From an uncultured Prevotellaceae bacterium (GTDB taxonomy: Bacteria; Bacteroidota; Bacteroidia; Bacteroidales; Bacteroidaceae): a stretch of DNA of 39,497 bases. The notes below the pieces were generated by a model, which saw only the letters and a list, made by a program, of their open reading frames with translations, searched no databases and was not told the DNA's origin. Positions 17,703-27,245 of this stretch are shown one piece after another (within the stretch, counting starts at the first letter, position 1; every line of letters starts with the position of its first letter). The DNA lies in NCBI GenBank assembly GCA_946415525.1, contig CAMKSZ010000005.1, positions 1-39,497 of the forward strand, in the 5' to 3' direction. Both the position numbers and the translations under genes were made by a program.

Positions 17703-19253
17703 TTATTCTACCTTCCAATCGTCAATCCGCTTGGTTTTTGTGGAGAAGTTGATGCCGATTTTGCAAATATGACGGGTGTCGTGCTCAAAGGGCTTGGCAT
17801 ATTGCTTTTCTTCTATTTGCCTTAAAGCCTCGTCCGCACTCTTGTCAAGTTTGAACTCAAGGATGTAGATATAGTTCTGTGTCTTGATGAGCATGTCCAT
17901 GCGTCCGTCCGTTGTGTGACGTTCCACTTCGGTGTAAAAGCCCATCATCTTGAAGATAATCCAAACGGCATTCTGGAAATATAGTTCGGCATCGCCCATC
18001 ACTTGATAGTCGCCATCGGCAAAGAGGGTTTCCAACCGTTGCATGAAACTGTTCACTCTGCCTTGTTCCACATCTTTCACGAAATTGGCAACGAAAGAGG
18101 AAGTCTGAGTAGGCCGAATGGCAGTGAAATAAGGGATGAGGAAACGGGTGAAACCCCGTTCCACCTCGTCATTGGGGTATCCAAGTCGGTAGGTGGAAAA
18201 ACGTTCGTCATAGCCCTTGATGGTCAGATAACCGCTCTGATAGAGCAATGGCAGTGGATTGACGTCGATACTGTCGATGCTCTCCAAAAGATCGGCGGTG
18301 ACCTCTTCCTGAAGAAGTTCTTCCAAATTGTAGTCTCCACGCTTCAAGGCTTCTGCCAACATGGTCGGCGTGCCAGTCTCAAACCAATAGTCCTTGAATG
18401 TCTGACTGTCGAGGGTGCGCAGCAAACTGAAAGGATTATATACTCCTACGGTGTCGGCGTCGAAATGATACCCGTCATACGTGTTTTTTAGTTTTTCATA
18501 ACACTGTTCCTTGGAGATTTGGCACTTTTGGGCAAGTTTCCCTACCTCTTCGTCAAGATAAAGGTGGATTTCCTCTTCCGTTATGCCGCAGATTTCCGCA
18601 TAACGCTGGTCCATGGAGATGTCAGCCAAGTTGTTGAGGTCGCTGAAAATACTGACCTTGGAGAATTTCGTCACGCCGGTGAAGAAAGCCATCTGGATGT
18701 AAGCCCCCATGGATTTCTCCACGCCATAGAACGCTTTCAATGTGGCGCGATAGTCTTCTTGCAATTCTTTGTTGTCGATTGCTTGCAACAAGGGTTTGTC
18801 GTATTCATCGATGAGGATGACCACCTTCTGCCCCGTCTGTTCTGCAGCCCGTTGTATGATGCCTTTGAACCGCTCCGACAGTGTGTCCTCCCTCTCGTTT
18901 TTCCCATAGATTCCTTCCCATCGGCTTAATTGTCCGCTGATGATGGAAACAAGGGCTTGCTGTGTCGTGTATTTCTCCGCATTCAAGTCCAGATGGAGCA
19001 CGGGATGGCAAAACCAGTCCTTTTCAAGATGTTCGATAGCCAGCCCCCTGAAAAGTTCACGTTCCCCCTTGAAATAACATTCCATCATGGAGACGAGCAG
19101 ACTCTTTCCGAATCTGCGTGGGCGGCTGAGGAAATAGAATTGTCCGCCCTTGACGAGTTTGTACAGCAATGCCGACTTGTCCGCATAGAAATAATCATTG
19201 GTGCGGACGGTTTTGAAGTCTTGTATGCCGATAGGATATTTCATGCTTGACAA
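17703..19253 (-). CDS. AAA-ATPase-like / PD-(D/E)XK nuclease superfamily protein (PF09820 + PF08011 type)
   Basis: MKYPIGIQDFKTVRTNDYFYADKSALLYKLVKGGQFYFLSRPRRFGKSLLVSMMECYF..., Walker-B-like KVVILIDEYDKPLL, C-terminal GRMDMLIKTQNYIYILEFKLD nuclease motif. Confidence 0.9.
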   Translation of the reverse strand: MSSMKYPIGIQDFKTVRTNDYFYADKSALLYKLVKGGQFYFLSRPRRFGKSLLVSMMECYFKGERELFRGLAIEHLEKDWFCHPVLHLDLNAEKYTTQQALVSIISGQLSRWEGIYGKNEREDTLSERFKGIIQRAAEQTGQKVVILIDEYDKPLLQAIDNKELQEDYRATLKAFYGVEKSMGAYIQMAFFTGVTKFSKVSIFSDLNNLADISMDQRYAEICGITEEEIHLYLDEEVGKLAQKCQISKEQCYEKLKNTYDGYHFDADTVGVYNPFSLLRTLDSQTFKDYWFETGTPTMLAEALKRGDYNLEELLQEEVTADLLESIDSIDVNPLPLLYQSGYLTIKGYDERFSTYRLGYPNDEVERGFTRFLIPYFTAIRPTQTSSFVANFVKDVEQGRVNSFMQRLETLFADGDYQVMGDAELYFQNAVWIIFKMMGFYTEVERHTTDGRMDMLIKTQNYIYILEFKLDKSADEALRQIEEKQYAKPFEHDTRHICKIGINFSTKTKRIDDWKVE

Positions 19254-19287
19254 ATTCCCCCCACCTTGTTGGGGCAGGGGGAGGCAT

Positions 19288-20958
19288 TTATTTCTCGTTT
19301 AGGTAGAGGAAGCGTTTGATGCTCTTCTTGGGGGTCTTCTCAAACTCCTCGTTGTGGATGCGGATGGAGGAGATGCGGCTGTAGGCCGGCAGCGACTCGT
19401 TCAGTTCCTTGCGGTTCTGCTCCATGATGCTCTCCAAGTCGGTGGAGGTGAAGCCCATGGCGTAGGCTTCGTCGAGGTCGGGATGCACCAACCCCACCAA
19501 TTTGTCGTCTTCCTGTATCACGATGCTCTCGTTGACCAAGGTCATCGAGTTGAGTTTGTCCTCTATTTCCTCCGGGTAGATGTTCTGTCCGTTGGCACTC
19601 AGCAACATGTATTTGCTGCGCCCCTTGATGAACACGTTGCCGTCATAGTCGATGACGCCCAAGTCGCCCGTGTGATACCAACCCTCGCTGTCGATGGTCT
19701 GGCGGGTGGCCTCCTCGTTCTTGTAGTAGCCCAGCATCACGTTGAGGCCGCGCACGAGAATTTCACCCGGGATGTTTTGCGGGTCGGGACTGGCGATTTT
19801 CAGTTCATTGTGGATGGCCACCTTGCCGCAACTGCCCGGCACGAAATTATGGTAGTCGGCATAGCAGATGATGGGAGCGCACTCGGTGGCGCCATAGCCC
19901 ACGGTGTAGGGGAACTCGATGCGGTGCAGGAACGACTCCACCTCTTGGTTGAAGGCTGCGCCGCCAATGATTACCTCCATGAACCTGCCGCCAAACGACT
20001 CCACCACTTGGTCGCGGATGGCCTGGCGCACTTTCTTGTTGATGACAGGCATATTGAGCAACAGTCGCATGCGGTTGTTTTGTATCTTGGGGAATACTTT
20101 CTTCTTGATGATCTTCTCGATGACCAATGGCACGGCGATGATGATGGCGGGGCGCACCTCGGCGAAAGCCTTGGCGATGATGGCAGGCGAGGGGACTCGC
20201 GTGAGGTAGAAGACGTGGCAGCCGCGCAAGAACTCATAGATGAACTCGAACGCCATGCCGTACATGTGCGCCATCGGCAGGATGCTCAGCACGTTGTCGC
20301 CTTTCTTCACGTTGCTGCCCATTGCATGGCAGGCGAAGTCGAAGTTGCTCCAGAGGGCGCGGTAGGGAATCATCACGCCTTTTGAGAACCCCGTGGTGCC
20401 GCTGGTGTAGTTGATGAGCGCCAGTTCGTCGGGACTTTTCTCCTTGTAGTAGTTCACATGCTCGGAACGGAAATATTTGGGATATTTCTTGCCGAACATC
20501 TCGTTCAGGTGCTCGCGGGCGTAGGTCAACTTGTCTGAACGGGAGAAAAGCACCGAATAGTCGGGGATATAGATGATGCCTTCGATGTTGGGCATCTTCA
20601 TCGGGTCCACCTGTGTGGAGACCACGTCGCCCGCGAAGAGAATCTTGGCTTCGCTGTGGTTGACGATGTTGTGGATTTGGTCCGCCGTGAACTCATGGAG
20701 TATCGGCACGGCGACGGCACCGTAAGTGAGGGTGGCAAGAAATGCCGACGCCCAACCGGCGCTGTTGCGCCCGCATAGCGCTATCTTGTCGCCCTGCTTC
20801 ACACCGCTGTTTTCAAACATGATGTGGAGTTTCTCTATCTTGCGGGCCACATCGTGGTATTGCAGGGTGATGCCCTTATAGTCGGTCAGCGCATCGAGGT
20901 TCCAATTCTCCTTGATGCTCTTCTCTATCAGTGTGTTGAAATTTGGTATTGATTCCAT
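19288..20958 (-). CDS. AMP-binding protein / long-chain acyl-CoA synthetase-like (copy 2)
   Basis: ...LALINYTSGTTGFSKGVMIPYRALWSN..., ...YTVGYGATECAPIICY..., ...GWYHTGDLGVIDYDGNVFIKGRSKYMLLSANGQNIYPEEIEDKLN..., ANL superfamily motifs. Confidence 0.93.
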   Translation of the reverse strand: MESIPNFNTLIEKSIKENWNLDALTDYKGITLQYHDVARKIEKLHIMFENSGVKQGDKIALCGRNSAGWASAFLATLTYGAVAVPILHEFTADQIHNIVNHSEAKILFAGDVVSTQVDPMKMPNIEGIIYIPDYSVLFSRSDKLTYAREHLNEMFGKKYPKYFRSEHVNYYKEKSPDELALINYTSGTTGFSKGVMIPYRALWSNFDFACHAMGSNVKKGDNVLSILPMAHMYGMAFEFIYEFLRGCHVFYLTRVPSPAIIAKAFAEVRPAIIIAVPLVIEKIIKKKVFPKIQNNRMRLLLNMPVINKKVRQAIRDQVVESFGGRFMEVIIGGAAFNQEVESFLHRIEFPYTVGYGATECAPIICYADYHNFVPGSCGKVAIHNELKIASPDPQNIPGEILVRGLNVMLGYYKNEEATRQTIDSEGWYHTGDLGVIDYDGNVFIKGRSKYMLLSANGQNIYPEEIEDKLNSMTLVNESIVIQEDDKLVGLVHPDLDEAYAMGFTSTDLESIMEQNRKELNESLPAYSRISSIRIHNEEFEKTPKKSIKRFLYLNEK

Positions 20959-20975
20959 AGTGTGTTGTTTCTTGT

Positions 20976-22643
20976 TCAGGCGTCTTGATATAAATATCTC
21001 TTGATGCTCTTTTTGGGAGTCTTTGCAAATTCTTCCTTATGGATTTCTATGCCCGCCACCTTGCTGTAGGCTGGGATGGACGCGTTGAGTTCCTGGCGGT
21101 TTTGCTCCATGATGTTCACCAGGTCGTCGTCGGAGAAGCCCATGTTGTGGGCCTCGTCGTAGTCGGGATGGACGAGGGCGAAGAATTTCTCGCCTCGCTG
21201 CACGACGATGCTTTCGCTCACCATCGCCATGGAGTTGAGTTTGTCCTCTATTTCCTCCGGGTAAACGTTCTGTCCATTGGCGCTCAGCAGCATGTTCTTC
21301 TTGCGGCCGCGGATGAAGATGTTGCCCTGACTGTCCATCGTGCCCAAGTCGCCGGTGTGATACCAGCCGTCCTCGTCGATGGCCTCGCGGGTGGCTTCCT
21401 CGTTTTTATAATAGCCGAGCATCATGTTGGCGCCGCGTGTCACTATCTCGCCCTCGATGTGAGCGGGGTCGCTGCTGAGGATGCGCACTTCCATCCTGTC
21501 CACGGGGCGGCCGCAACTGCCCATGGCGTATTCTTTCCAGTCCCAATAGGAGATGAGGGGGGCGCACTCTGTCGTGCCGTAGCCGACGGTATAGGGGAAG
21601 TCGATGCTCTTGAGAAAAGCCTCCACCTCTTGGTTGATGGCGGCGCCGCCGATAATCATTTCGTAGGCGTTGCCACCGAAAGCCTCATATACCTGTTCGC
21701 AAATCTTCTGCTTCACCTTCTTGTTGATGACGGGCATGTTGAGCAGGAGCCGCATCATGTTGTTCTGGATTTTGGGGAAGACTTTCTTGCGGATGATCTT
21801 TTCGATGATGAGCGGGACCGCCACGATGAGTGATGGCTTCACGTCGGCAAATGCCTGGGCGATGATGGCGGGGGAGGGGAGACGGGTGAGGAAATAAAGG
21901 TGCATTCCATAACTGAAGGAGAAAAGGAACTCGACCGCCATGCCATACATGTGTGCCATCGGCAGGATGCTCAGCATGTTGGTGTGCGGCTTCAAGTAGG
22001 GGATGGCGAGGCGTTCGAAGATGAAGTTGATGTTGCTCACCAATGAGCGGTAGGGCAGCATCACGCCCTTGGAGAAGCCTGTCGTCCCACTCGTGTAGTT
22101 GATGACTGCCAATTCCTCTTCTTGGTCTTCGTGATAAGTGACGTTTTCTTTCTTGAAGGCGCGGGGATATTTTATGCCAAACAGTTCGTTGAGGTGCTCA
22201 CGGCTGTAGGTGAGTTTCTCGGTGCGCGACATGAAGACGGAGAAGTCGGGCATATAGACGATGCCTTCGATATACGGCATCTTGTCGGCGTCGATTGACT
22301 TTGCCACCACGTCGCCCACGAAAAGGAGCCTCGCCTCGCTATGGTTGACGATGTTGTGTATCTGTTCGGCGTTAAACTCATGTAGTATGGGCACAGCCAC
22401 CGCTCCGTAGGAGAGGATGGCCAAGAAGGTTACACCCCAATGGGCACTGTTGCGGCCGCATAAAGCAATCTTGTCGCCTTTCTCGACGCCAATTTGCTCC
22501 ATCATGATATGCAGCTTTTCTATTTTGCGGGCTACATCTTTATATTGTAGCGTCACTCCTTTGTAATCGGTGAGCGCGTCGTAGTCCCAATTCGCTACAA
22601 TGCTGTTGGCGATGATACGATTGAAACTTTTTTCCAATTTCAT
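20976..22643 (-). CDS. AMP-binding protein / long-chain acyl-CoA synthetase-like (copy 1)
   Basis: ...LAVINYTSGTTGFSKGVMLPYRSL..., ...YTVGYGTTECAPLISYWDW..., ...GWYHTGDLGTMDSQGNIFIRGRKKNMLLSANGQNVYPEEIEDKLN...; clearly paralogous to 19288-20958. Confidence 0.93.
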   Translation of the reverse strand: MKLEKSFNRIIANSIVANWDYDALTDYKGVTLQYKDVARKIEKLHIMMEQIGVEKGDKIALCGRNSAHWGVTFLAILSYGAVAVPILHEFNAEQIHNIVNHSEARLLFVGDVVAKSIDADKMPYIEGIVYMPDFSVFMSRTEKLTYSREHLNELFGIKYPRAFKKENVTYHEDQEEELAVINYTSGTTGFSKGVMLPYRSLVSNINFIFERLAIPYLKPHTNMLSILPMAHMYGMAVEFLFSFSYGMHLYFLTRLPSPAIIAQAFADVKPSLIVAVPLIIEKIIRKKVFPKIQNNMMRLLLNMPVINKKVKQKICEQVYEAFGGNAYEMIIGGAAINQEVEAFLKSIDFPYTVGYGTTECAPLISYWDWKEYAMGSCGRPVDRMEVRILSSDPAHIEGEIVTRGANMMLGYYKNEEATREAIDEDGWYHTGDLGTMDSQGNIFIRGRKKNMLLSANGQNVYPEEIEDKLNSMAMVSESIVVQRGEKFFALVHPDYDEAHNMGFSDDDLVNIMEQNRQELNASIPAYSKVAGIEIHKEEFAKTPKKSIKRYLYQDA

Positions 22644-22666
22644 TGCACAAATTTTCTAATAATGTG

Positions 22667-22674
22667 CAAAGGTA
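22667..22674 (-). promoter_or_regulatory. -7 element (TACCTTTG) for the acyl-CoA synthetase pair
   Basis: TACCTTTG on the minus strand with TTTG (22694-22697) 19 bp upstream. Confidence 0.55.
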
Positions 22675-22764
22675 ATATCTAATTTGCACAATTCAAAAAA
22701 AAATGTGCAATTTTTGCTGTTGGGATGGCTTTATATTACAAAAATGATGGAAAAGGAGGAAAAA

Positions 22765-24012
22765 TCATTCGTATTTCATCGATTTCGCGGGGTCGATGTG
22801 CGAAATGAGGAAACTCGGTGCGATGAGGACGACGACGCTGACGATGAGTGTGGCGACATTGATGAGGAGGATGGCGGGCAGATGGATTTCCACAGGCACA
22901 ATGTCCACGTAATAAGTTTCGGGGTCGAGTCGCACCAAACCCGTCCACTGCTGCAGCAGACAGAGTCCAATGCCGATAAGGTCGCCGATGAACATTCCTT
23001 TGGCGATGATGAAGACGGCAAACCAAAGGAAGGTGTGGCGGATGGTGCTGTTGCGGGCACCCATCGACTTCAGGGTGCCAATCATGCTGGTGCGCTCGAT
23101 GATGATGATGAGCAAGCCGGAAATCATGGTGAACCCAGCCACCGCCACCATCAAGGCGAGGATAATCCACACGTCGAGGTCGAGCAAGTCGAGCCATGCG
23201 AAGATGTTGGGGTAGGAGCGCTGGATGGTGAGCGACGAGTAGATGGAGCCGTATTTGTCTTCCTGGCGGTCAACAAGGTCGTTGAGTGCCAGGTCCACCT
23301 CTTCGATTTTCTCGAAGTCATCGACGGTGAGTTCCGCCCCGCTGGCTTGGTCTTGTTCCCATCCGTTGAGTTTGACGACGGTGCGCAGGTCGGTGAAGCA
23401 GATGGCCTCGTCGAAGTGCTTGAGGTCGGTGCGGTAGATGCCGCTGATGGTGAACCGGCGGGTGCGCACGTTGTTATCGCTCATGAAGTAGGCGAAGATG
23501 CGGGTGCCGGCTTTCAGTTGCAACTTGTCGGCCATGAGTTGCGAGACGAGGATTTGGTTGCTGCTCTTTTGGTCGCTGAAGGCGGGCAACGTGCCTTCCA
23601 CCAGATGGGCGGCGATGAAGGTGGAATCGTATTCCTGTCCCACTCCCTTGAAGGTGACGCCCAAGAAGTCGTCGTCGGTCTTGAGGATGCCTTGTTTCAG
23701 GGCGTAGCGCTGCACATGGTGAACGCCGGCGATGCCGCCAAGCCGCTGCATCATGCTGTCGTCCATGCACACGGGCGTGGGCTGGTCGTATTGCAGGGCG
23801 AGATAGTCGGCCACGGTGATGTGGCTGCCGAATCCCACCACCTTGTCGCGGATGGTATGCTTGAATCCCAACACCACACACACCGACACAATCATCACCG
23901 CAAGGCCGATGGCCACGCCGGCGGTGGCGATGCGGATGGCAGGGCGGCTCACTTTCCTGCGGTCATCCTCGTCGCGATAGATGCGTCGGGCTATGAAGAG
24001 TGGGAGATTCAT
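22765..24012 (-). CDS. FtsX-like permease, LolC/LolE-type lipoprotein-releasing system
   Basis: MNLPLFIARRIYRDEDDRRKVSRPAIRIATAGVAIGLAVMIVSVCVVLGFKHTIRDKVVGFGSHITV..., C-terminal multi-TM ...IIIIERTSMIGTLKSMGARNSTIRHTFLW.... Confidence 0.9.
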   Translation of the reverse strand: MNLPLFIARRIYRDEDDRRKVSRPAIRIATAGVAIGLAVMIVSVCVVLGFKHTIRDKVVGFGSHITVADYLALQYDQPTPVCMDDSMMQRLGGIAGVHHVQRYALKQGILKTDDDFLGVTFKGVGQEYDSTFIAAHLVEGTLPAFSDQKSSNQILVSQLMADKLQLKAGTRIFAYFMSDNNVRTRRFTISGIYRTDLKHFDEAICFTDLRTVVKLNGWEQDQASGAELTVDDFEKIEEVDLALNDLVDRQEDKYGSIYSSLTIQRSYPNIFAWLDLLDLDVWIILALMVAVAGFTMISGLLIIIIERTSMIGTLKSMGARNSTIRHTFLWFAVFIIAKGMFIGDLIGIGLCLLQQWTGLVRLDPETYYVDIVPVEIHLPAILLINVATLIVSVVVLIAPSFLISHIDPAKSMKYE

Positions 24013-24018
24013 CGTGTG

Positions 24019-25221
24019 TCAGTCATCGACGCGCCCGGGATAGGCTTCAAGGGCCTTGCGGAGCACCACAAGGGCATGGATGAGGTCGTCTTTCTTCAGC
24101 ACGTAGGCGATGCGCACTTGGTTGATGCCGGCACCGGGGGTGGTGTAGAAACCGGCGGCAGGAGCCATCATCACCGTGGCGCCTTCGTACTCGAATTTCT
24201 CCAGGCACCAGCGGCAGAATTTCTCGGCGTCGTCAACGGGCAACTTGGCCACGGTGTAGAACGCGCCCATGGGGATGGGGGAGTAAACGCCAGGGATGCG
24301 GTTGAGTCCGTCAATGAGGCATTTGCGGCGCTCCACATATTCGTCGTAAACATCGCGGTAGTATTCCTCGGTGGCGTCGAGCGAGGCCTCTGCCACTATC
24401 TGTCCGATAAGAGGGGGCGACAGGCGCGCTTGGCAGAATTTCATCACGGCGGCACGCACGGCGGCGTTCTTGGTGATGAGTGCCCCGATGCGGATGCCGC
24501 ATTCGGAGTAGCGCTTCGATACGGAGTCAATAAGTATGACGTTCTGTTCGATGCCCTCCAAGTGACAGGCGCTGATGTAGGGCGAACCGGTGTAGATATA
24601 TTCGCGGTAAACCTCGTCGGAGAAGAGGTAGAGGTCGTATTTCTTCACGAGGTCGCGGATTTGGTTCATCTCCCTGCGGGTGTAGAGATAGCCGGTGGGG
24701 TTGTTGGGGTTGCAAATCATGATGGCGCGTGTGCGCTCGTTGATCAGTTCCTCGAACTTCTCCACCTTGGGCAGTGAGAATCCCTCGTCGATGGTCGTGG
24801 CGATGGTTTTTATCTTGGCACCCGCCGAGATGGCGAAGGCCATGTAGTTGGCGTAGGCGGGTTCGGGCACGATGATTTCGTCGCCCGGGTTGAGGCAGGA
24901 GAGGAAGGCGAAGAGCACCGCCTCGCTGCCGCCCGACGTGATGATGATGTCGTCGGGGGTCACGTTGATGTTGTATTTCGCGTAGTAGCCCACCAGTTTC
25001 TCTCGGTAACTGAGGTAGCCTTGCGAGGGTGAATACTCGAGGATGTCGCGGTCGATGCTCTTGAGGGCGTCGAGGCCTTCCTTGGGTGTGGGGAGGTCGG
25101 GCTGACCGATGTTCAAGTGATAGACTTTAGTGCCTCTTTTCTTGGCGGCGGCTGCCAAAGGTGCCAATTTTCGAATCGGCGACTCCGGCATCTCTGTTCC
25201 ACGAATGGATATTTCTGGCAT
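24019..25221 (-). CDS. Pyridoxal phosphate-dependent aminotransferase, class I/II
   Basis: ...KVYHLNIGQPDLPTPKEGLDALK..., ...IITSGGSEAVLFAFLSCLNPGDEIIVPEPAYANY..., ...MICNPNNPTGYLYTRREM..., PLP-lysine region LIDSVSKRYSECGIRIGALI. Confidence 0.92.
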   Translation of the reverse strand: MPEISIRGTEMPESPIRKLAPLAAAAKKRGTKVYHLNIGQPDLPTPKEGLDALKSIDRDILEYSPSQGYLSYREKLVGYYAKYNINVTPDDIIITSGGSEAVLFAFLSCLNPGDEIIVPEPAYANYMAFAISAGAKIKTIATTIDEGFSLPKVEKFEELINERTRAIMICNPNNPTGYLYTRREMNQIRDLVKKYDLYLFSDEVYREYIYTGSPYISACHLEGIEQNVILIDSVSKRYSECGIRIGALITKNAAVRAAVMKFCQARLSPPLIGQIVAEASLDATEEYYRDVYDEYVERRKCLIDGLNRIPGVYSPIPMGAFYTVAKLPVDDAEKFCRWCLEKFEYEGATVMMAPAAGFYTTPGAGINQVRIAYVLKKDDLIHALVVLRKALEAYPGRVDD

Positions 25222-25412
25222 ACTTTTCTTGTTTCTATTTGCTTTTAAGCGGCAAAGTTACGAATAAACGAGTGAAATACAAAAGGAAAACCAAAGTTTT
25301 CGTTTTTATTTCCGAGTGTATCTCCAACATTGAGCATAGTCACCAGATGATATTCAAAGCCTCCACATCTTTTATACCATTGCATTTTTTTTTCTTTTAG
25401 GTCGTTTTTTTG

Positions 25413-25420
25413 TAATTTTG
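25413..25420 (+). promoter_or_regulatory. -7-like element (TAATTTTG) upstream of the DUF2807/sigma block
   Basis: TAATTTTG, 85 nt upstream of the ATG at 25505. Confidence 0.4.
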
Positions 25421-25504
25421 TGTCACAAAAACGCAAGGCTTACGTACTATATAAAAAGAATCATTCTTCATATGTTTAACCCAATCATTATAGACCGAAA
25501 GAAT

Positions 25505-26401
25505 ATGAAAAGAATTATCATGGGCATTACGATGATGCTGACCTTGACCATGATGTCGAGTTGCATCACCAAGGAGAATGCAGAGAATGGTGAAAGTGGC
25601 AACGTTAAGACCAAAGTCGGCGTGAAGAGCGCTGCTGCCAATGCCACCCACTATGACTTCGATGGTTTCTCAATATTATCCTTGAGCGGAATCGTCCATG
25701 CCGTTGTCAGGCAGGGCGAACGCTATGCCATAGAGGTGGACGAGAGCCCAAACCACAAAATCAAGACTTTCGTGGAGATAAAGGGCGATAGGCTGACAGT
25801 TTATACAAAAACAAAGGAGAGCGACATCCAGAAAGATGAATTTCCGACCGTCTATGTCACCCTTCCGACCATCAAGGGGTTGGAGGCCGACGGTGCCACG
25901 AATGCGTGCATTTCCAATTTGAATGTAGGCGACATGAAAGTCGGCTTGTCGGGAGCGTCGCATGCGACATTCGATGACATGAAATGCGGCAACCTGGACG
26001 TTGAGTGCTCTGGAGCGGTTCACTTGGGCTTTGGCAAGGTGAAGTGTGAGTCGCTGAAAGTGGCCCTGTCGGGTGCCGTCACACTGACCCTTGCCGCTGA
26101 TGCCAACGGAAGCATCGACATCGGCAACAGCGGTGCCTGTCAACAAAACCTCCAGTTGAGCGGCAAGACGCTCAAAATGGAAAACAACGGGGCCTGCAAA
26201 AGCGATGTCACGTTCAAGGGCATTTCTGCTAATGTGTTTTGCAGCGGTGCCGGAAAAGTTAAACTTGACGTGGACTGCGAGGAGTTGAAAGCAAGGAACA
26301 GCGGCGCATCGACGTTAACTATCAGCGGCACGGCGGACAAGACCGACATCAACGCTGATGGAGCGGCAACTATCAACACCAAGCAACTGAATCAATTATA
26401 G
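25505..26401 (+). CDS. Head-GIN (DUF2807)-type putative lipoprotein with repetitive beta-helix
   Basis: MKRIIMGITMMLTLTMMSSCITKENAENGES... lipobox; repeated NxGA/SGA turns (LSGASHATFDDMKCGNLDVECSGAVHLGFGKVKCESLKVALSGAVTLTL...). Confidence 0.8.
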   Translation: MKRIIMGITMMLTLTMMSSCITKENAENGESGNVKTKVGVKSAAANATHYDFDGFSILSLSGIVHAVVRQGERYAIEVDESPNHKIKTFVEIKGDRLTVYTKTKESDIQKDEFPTVYVTLPTIKGLEADGATNACISNLNVGDMKVGLSGASHATFDDMKCGNLDVECSGAVHLGFGKVKCESLKVALSGAVTLTLAADANGSIDIGNSGACQQNLQLSGKTLKMENNGACKSDVTFKGISANVFCSGAGKVKLDVDCEELKARNSGASTLTISGTADKTDINADGAATINTKQLNQL

Positions 26402-26412
26402 ATTGAGGCTAC

Positions 26413-27174
26413 ATGACTGATGAAGAACTGAGGGACATGCTCCCCGCGCTCAGACCCAAACTGATAGACTTCGCCTGCCGTTATGTGAAAGACGGCGATG
26501 AAGCCGAAGACATCGTGCAGGACGCGATGCTCAAACTGTGGGTCGTGCGCGACAGGCTCATCGGTCCGACCGAGGGATTCGCCATGGCGGTCGTGAGAAA
26601 CCTTTCGTTGGACTATCTTCGGAAAAAACATCATTTCGACTCTCTCACAGATATGGAGAAGATGGAGATGGAAGATGTTTCCCACGACACCGACGGCGAA
26701 TCGACCGAAGAACTCATGCGCATCATTGGCACCTTACCCGAGCGGCAGCAGACCATCCTGAGGCTGCACGACATGGAGGGTGTCAGTTACGAGGAAATCT
26801 CCTCCGTAACTGGCATTCCAATGACCGCTCTCCGCCAAACTGTCAGCCGAACCCGGCGCCTCGTGCGCATGCGCCTGTTGGCCGCTATCGGCGCTGCTGT
26901 GGTGATGCTCGTAGTTGTAGCATGGGGATGGCACTCCTGGCAGAACGAGCAGTACATGCGCCGCCATGAGGGTTCCTACGTGATGGTGAATGGCAAGCGC
27001 AACGACGACCTCAGGCAGATTCGCCCGCAGATAGAGGAGGCTCTCACCCAGGCCAGCGGCATCGAGCGCTCCGTTGAGCAGCAGACCTTGGTGCGCCAGG
27101 CAGAAGAGGAGGTGCTCAACAGCATCTGCGACCTCAAAGAGCGCCAGCGGCTGAAGGAATTGCTGAAGAATTAA
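26413..27174 (+). CDS. RNA polymerase ECF sigma factor with C-terminal transmembrane segment and extracytoplasmic tail
   Basis: Region 2: ACRYVKDGDEAEDIVQDAMLKLWVVRDRL...VVRNLSLDYLRKK; region 4: LPERQQTILRLHDMEGVSYEEISSVTGIPMTALRQTVSRTRRLVRMR; then hydrophobic LLAAIGAAVVMLVVVAWGW and an ~80-aa charged helical tail. Confidence 0.9.
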   Translation: MTDEELRDMLPALRPKLIDFACRYVKDGDEAEDIVQDAMLKLWVVRDRLIGPTEGFAMAVVRNLSLDYLRKKHHFDSLTDMEKMEMEDVSHDTDGESTEELMRIIGTLPERQQTILRLHDMEGVSYEEISSVTGIPMTALRQTVSRTRRLVRMRLLAAIGAAVVMLVVVAWGWHSWQNEQYMRRHEGSYVMVNGKRNDDLRQIRPQIEEALTQASGIERSVEQQTLVRQAEEEVLNSICDLKERQRLKELLKN

Positions 27175-27245
27175 AGATGTTGCAGTTTAATAAGGGATTG
27201 TCCGATTACGGACTGAAATGTAGAATAGTATAAAAATGCCACAAA

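Noticed and set aside
22684-24777. 697-aa + strand open frame antisense to the FtsX-like permease and aminotransferase
   Set aside because: Shadow ORF spanning two well-supported minus-strand genes and their junction; no recognisable fold.
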